From Mesorhizobium sp. BR1-1-16 (GTDB lineage Bacteria > Pseudomonadota > Alphaproteobacteria > Rhizobiales > Kaistiaceae): DNA of 32,965 nt. A model generated the notes under the pieces. It was not told where the DNA came from. It did no database searches and was given only the letters and a program-made list of their open reading frames with translations. The position numbers and the translations under genes are program-made. Positions within the stretch are counted from its first letter, which is position 1; every line of letters starts with the position of its first letter. Location: the NCBI RefSeq assembly GCF_020165495.1, contig NZ_JAIUIE010000022.1, positions 1 through 32,965 of the forward strand. Reading direction: 5' to 3'. Below are positions 30,259 through 32,965 of the stretch, piece by piece.

Positions 30259-31014
30259 CTAGATATTCTGGCCGCCCGACACCTCGATGCGCTGTGCAGT
30301 CACCCAGCGGTTGTCGGAACCGAGCAGGCTCGCGACAGCGGGGCCGACATCCTCCGGCAGGCCGACGCGGCCGAGCGCGATGATGCTTGCGAAGGCCTCG
30401 TTATAGGCCGGCGTGTCGCGGACGGCGCCGCCGAGGAAGTCGGTTTCGATCGCCCCAGGCGCGATGGTGTTGGCCGTGATGCCGCGGCTCCCCAGTTCCT
30501 TCGCCATATAGAGCGTCAGGATCTCGACGGCGCCCTTGGCAGCGGAATAGGCGGAGAAGCCGGGATAGCTGGCACGGGTGAGGCCGCTCGAGAAGTTGAC
30601 GATCCGTCCGCCATCGACCATCAGCGGCAGCAGCGCCTGGGTGAGGAAGTAGACGCCCTTCACATGGACGTCGAACAGGGCGTCGAACTGGGCCTCGGTG
30701 GTCTCCGTGAAGCTGGCCATCTCGCCATGGCCGGCATTGTTGACGAGATGGTCGAAGGTCTCGCGACCCCAGACGTCGGTGAGCTTCGAGCGAACGGCGT
30801 CGACGAAGCCCGGGAAGCTGGCGGTGATGCCGGTATCGAGCTGCAGGGCCACCGCCTTGCGGCCGAGCGCCTCGATCTCGGCGACGGCGGACGCGGCGTT
30901 CGCGGCGCCGTTCCGATAGGTGAGGATCACATCGCCGCCATGGCGGGCGATGCTGATGGCGGTGTTGCGGCCGAGGCCGCGGCTGCCGCCGGTGACGATC
31001 GAGATGGTGGTCAT
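30259..31014 (-). CDS. SDR-family oxidoreductase
   Basis: This 251-residue classical SDR has T-G-G-S-R-G-L-G at residues 8-15, N-N-A-G near 92, S-S-G-L with the catalytic Ser, and Y-S-A-A-K. The basic Y-R-N after the second strand and the R in the G-S-R-G motif favour NADP(H). It resembles the FabG-like/quinone- or ketone-reductase group, often found next to AraC-type regulators; the substrate is unknown. An AAGGAG ribosome site precedes the ATG. It is divergent from the AraC-type gene, which probably controls it. Confidence 0.9.
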   Translation of the reverse strand: MTTISIVTGGSRGLGRNTAISIARHGGDVILTYRNGAANAASAVAEIEALGRKAVALQLDTGITASFPGFVDAVRSKLTDVWGRETFDHLVNNAGHGEMASFTETTEAQFDALFDVHVKGVYFLTQALLPLMVDGGRIVNFSSGLTRASYPGFSAYSAAKGAVEILTLYMAKELGSRGITANTIAPGAIETDFLGGAVRDTPAYNEAFASIIALGRVGLPEDVGPAVASLLGSDNRWVTAQRIEVSGGQNI

Positions 31015-31030
31015 GCGCTTGCTCCTTGAT

Positions 31031-31083
31031 CAGCGTTTTCGCTGGAGAAGCAATCGCAGAGGCGCGGCCGGCAAAGTTGCCGG
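31031..31083. promoter_or_regulatory. Divergent SDR/araC-type intergenic region with two inverted repeats
   Basis: CCGGCAA-ag-TTGCCGG (31068-31083) is a perfect 7-2-7 palindrome and CAGCG-tttt-CGCTG (31031-31044) a perfect 5-4-5 one. Both lie between the divergent starts at 31014 and 31154 and may be operators. The second lies close to the SDR ribosome site and could also form a leader hairpin. Confidence 0.45.
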
Positions 31084-31153
31084 ATGCTCGCCAATTCTTG
31101 CCTGATCGTCCGCGACGCTTGAGTGCCCTCGCTGGGCGGACTACCTTGAGGCC

Positions 31154-32032
31154 ATGACCCAGACGCTCCTCGCCACAGCCACGCGCTTCGCCGAGGCCCA
31201 TGCCGGCGAACACGGCGTGGCCATGACTCCGGTGCCCGGACTTGCCGTGGTGCGGGAGACGATGCCGACCGCGCTTCAGTATGCGATCAACCGGCCACTT
31301 GTCGCCCTGGTGCTGCAGGGCCGCAAGCACGTCGCGATGGGCGCCAGTACTTTCGATCTCCATACCGGTGAGTCGCTGCTGATCACCGCAGACGTGCCCA
31401 CGGTGAGCCAGATCACCGAAGCCAATCTCGCCAAGCCGTATATCTCCATCGTCTTCGAGATCGATGCAGCCGTGGTGGCTGAACTGGTCACGGAAATGGG
31501 TGCGGCTCCGTTTCTGGCCGGCACCCCGATCCGGGTCGACCCGACGGAGAGCGAGGTCGCCGACGCGGCGCTGCGCCTGTTGCGGCTGGTCGACAGGCCG
31601 GCGACGATCCCGATTCTCCAGACGCAGCTGCTGCGCGAGCTGCATTTCTGGCTGCTGTCCGGCCGCCACGGCGGTGCTATCCGCGCGCTCGGGATCCCAG
31701 GCAGTCACGCGCAGCGCATCGCCCGCGCCGTCAACCTCATCCGCTCGGAGTTCGCGGCGCCGCTTCGTGTGGAGCAACTGGCCAGCGCCGCCGGAATGGG
31801 CCTCTCTGCGTTCCATGAGCACTTCCGCGCCATTACCTCCCTGACGCCACTGCAGTTCCAGAAGAAGCTTCGGCTGATCGAAGCGAGGCGCCTGATGCTG
31901 TCGGCGGGCGAACCGATCAGCAACGCCGCCTATAGCGTCGGCTATGAGAGCGTCCCCCAGTTCACGCGCGAGTATGGACGGCTGTTCGGGGTGACACCCG
32001 CCCGCGACCGACGGCAGCAGTCGGTGGCCTGA
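31154..32032 (+). CDS. AraC-family transcriptional regulator
   Basis: The protein has 292 residues. The N-terminal ~190 residues match the AraC_N (cupin-like) type, with L-V-A-L-V-L-Q-G-R-K and a later P-Y-I-S-I-V-F-E-I-D segment. The C-terminal ~100 residues hold two helix-turn-helix units: R-V-E-Q-L-A-S-A-A-G-M-G-L-S, then Q-F-Q-K-K-L-R-L-I-E-A-R-R-L-M-L and the second unit I-S-N-A-A-Y-S-V-G-Y-E-S. It is probably an activator of the divergent SDR gene, responding to a small compound. It is one of the common pairings of this regulator subfamily with oxidoreductases. Confidence 0.93.
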   Translation: MTQTLLATATRFAEAHAGEHGVAMTPVPGLAVVRETMPTALQYAINRPLVALVLQGRKHVAMGASTFDLHTGESLLITADVPTVSQITEANLAKPYISIVFEIDAAVVAELVTEMGAAPFLAGTPIRVDPTESEVADAALRLLRLVDRPATIPILQTQLLRELHFWLLSGRHGGAIRALGIPGSHAQRIARAVNLIRSEFAAPLRVEQLASAAGMGLSAFHEHFRAITSLTPLQFQKKLRLIEARRLMLSAGEPISNAAYSVGYESVPQFTREYGRLFGVTPARDRRQQSVA

Positions 32033-32251
32033 GCGCCCGACATCCGCTCTTGGCCAACTGCTGGATCCTCGCGCCTTGCCGCTGCTTCCGAATGGACTTC
32101 AGCGCGTAGTGAGCACCCCCTCCAAGCATGCTCGTAGCCTTTCGGCGTTGATGCCCCTTACAGTCGGTGCGTGACCCCTCATGCCGTCTTGCGCTCGCGG
32201 TGCTTGGCAGCTATCGGCGGACCTGAACGCCCTACCCCAGAGAAGCTGAAG

Positions 32252-32770
32252 ATGTCGAGACTGACAACTCCCTCCCGGAAGCCGCCGGAAGCCAAGGACG
32301 AACTCGTCAAATGGCTCAATAAGTGGACCTTCGACCGGTTCGTGACCCTGGCCTTCAATAGCGCGGCGTCTGGAAATGGGCTCTCGTACGAGTCCGATCG
32401 GCAATATCAGTTTCTGCGGAAGAAGCTCCGGCTCTGGGACGCCTTCATGAACCGCGCTCTCCTGGGAACCAACTGGCAGAAGACGTCTGACCAACTATTC
32501 TGTTTCTATTTCCTCGAAAAAGCCAACGTCAACCCTCACTGGCATGGTTTGATCCGCTTCTTCTCCAACGATGAGGACGAGATCTCGCGCCAGGCCGACA
32601 TCTTCGACACGAGAGCACAGCAGCTCTGGGTTAAGCTGGTGCCCTCTGGCACTGTAGATATCCAGCCGATCGACCTTCAACTGAGCGTTGTTGAATATGT
32701 TGCAAAGTCCGTCCCATTTGGTGTAAATTGGGATCGCTTCATCGTTGCTGACGAGTTCGGCAAGGGTTGA
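32252..32770 (+). CDS. HUH-endonuclease-like (Rep/transposase-type) protein
   Basis: The protein has 172 residues from the ATG at 32252; a GTG at 32171 would add 27 residues of low-complexity sequence. Three ordered motifs of HUH nucleases are visible: F30-V-T-L-A-F (motif 1), P-H96-W-H98-G-L-I-R-F (motif 2, metal-binding H-hydrophobic-H), and E-Y149-V-A-K152 (motif 3, nicking Tyr with Lys). Such proteins nick single-stranded DNA in rolling-circle replication or single-strand transposition. The gene is shorter than most Rep proteins and stands alone. GC content here is visibly lower than in neighbours, suggesting recent transfer. I do not assign it to a named element family; the motif order is the evidence, and the ribosome site is weak. 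Confidence 0.6.
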   Translation: MSRLTTPSRKPPEAKDELVKWLNKWTFDRFVTLAFNSAASGNGLSYESDRQYQFLRKKLRLWDAFMNRALLGTNWQKTSDQLFCFYFLEKANVNPHWHGLIRFFSNDEDEISRQADIFDTRAQQLWVKLVPSGTVDIQPIDLQLSVVEYVAKSVPFGVNWDRFIVADEFGKG

Positions 32771-32843
32771 AGACCAGGAGCCGCGAAGTTGCCGGCCGCC
32801 AAGCGGTGACAACCAACAGCCTGCGATATCCCCCATAAGTATT

Positions 32844-32871
32844 GATCATCGTGCCAGAAATGGCGCGATGG
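32844..32871. repeat. 12-bp hairpin with GAAA loop downstream of the HUH gene
   Basis: Arms 32844-32855 and 32860-32871 pair over 12 bp with two G-T wobbles and a GAAA loop. It lies about 75 bp after the HUH-like gene. HUH nucleases typically recognise hairpins, so this could be a nicking site or element end. It could also be a terminator, but no T-run follows. The rest of 32771-32965 shows no gene. Confidence 0.45.
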
Positions 32872-32965
32872 TGTTCTATGGAGGAAAGACATCCCAGACG
32901 ACCACCGGCCATCCGACGACGTGCCACAGCGAACCGGCTCCAGCACTTAACTGGTGCAGGCTGCT

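Noticed and set aside
1-32965. CRISPR arrays, tRNA or rRNA genes, and complete insertion sequences
   Set aside because: No regularly spaced repeats, cloverleaf-like segments or transposase genes with flanking inverted repeats were seen; the HUH-like gene is the only mobile-type signal.

Overview
The window is GC-rich (about 65% by eye), densely coded chromosomal DNA. ABC uptake operons, sugar-acid and amide catabolism, a Tat-exported protein and many ATGA/GTGA gene junctions suggest an alphaproteobacterium, probably Hyphomicrobiales (Rhizobiales). This taxonomic call is inference from gene style; no rRNA or other marker is present. I find 25 protein-coding genes, no tRNA, no rRNA and no CRISPR array.

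Region 1 (1-6273, + strand): the 3' part of a large autotransporter, then an APC-family amino-acid permease tightly coupled (5 bp) to an exported SxxK serine hydrolase. Region 2 (6300-9820, - strand): an 838-residue Tat-exported protein I cannot assign, overlapped by 31 bp by a halogenase-like flavoprotein. This pairing resembles tryptophylquinone enzymes and their flavoprotein maturases, and it is my lead candidate for an undescribed system.

Region 3 (10047-18207): a sugar or sugar-acid catabolic locus. A minus-strand operon encodes an IlvD/Edd dehydratase, an RraA-family protein, a ribose-type ABC transporter (permease, binding protein, single-domain ATPase) and an amidohydrolase. A LacI regulator lies just upstream of it and a divergent SDR dehydrogenase follows. 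Two near-identical LacI-type boxes, one before the dehydratase and one between lacI and the SDR, tie the locus together.

Region 4 (18517-29999, + strand): a long, mostly overlapping operon with a GlcG/HbpS-like protein, a complete dipeptide-type ABC importer, two paralogous TIM-barrel isomerase-like proteins, a zinc deaminase, an XRE-cupin regulator, an amidase and an alpha/beta-hydrolase-fold protein. It reads as uptake and stepwise breakdown of an unknown nitrogen-containing compound. Two members have lost a key residue: a metal Glu replaced by Lys in the second TIM barrel, and the nucleophile Ser replaced by Ala in the hydrolase. A 15-bp perfect inverted repeat lies in front of the operon.

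Region 5 (30259-32965): an SDR divergent from an AraC-type regulator, then a lower-GC segment with a small HUH-endonuclease-like protein and, 77 bp downstream, a 12-bp hairpin with a GAAA loop. This looks like an acquired replication or transposition remnant. Both binding-protein genes of the two ABC importers are followed by strong GC hairpins before the next transporter gene.
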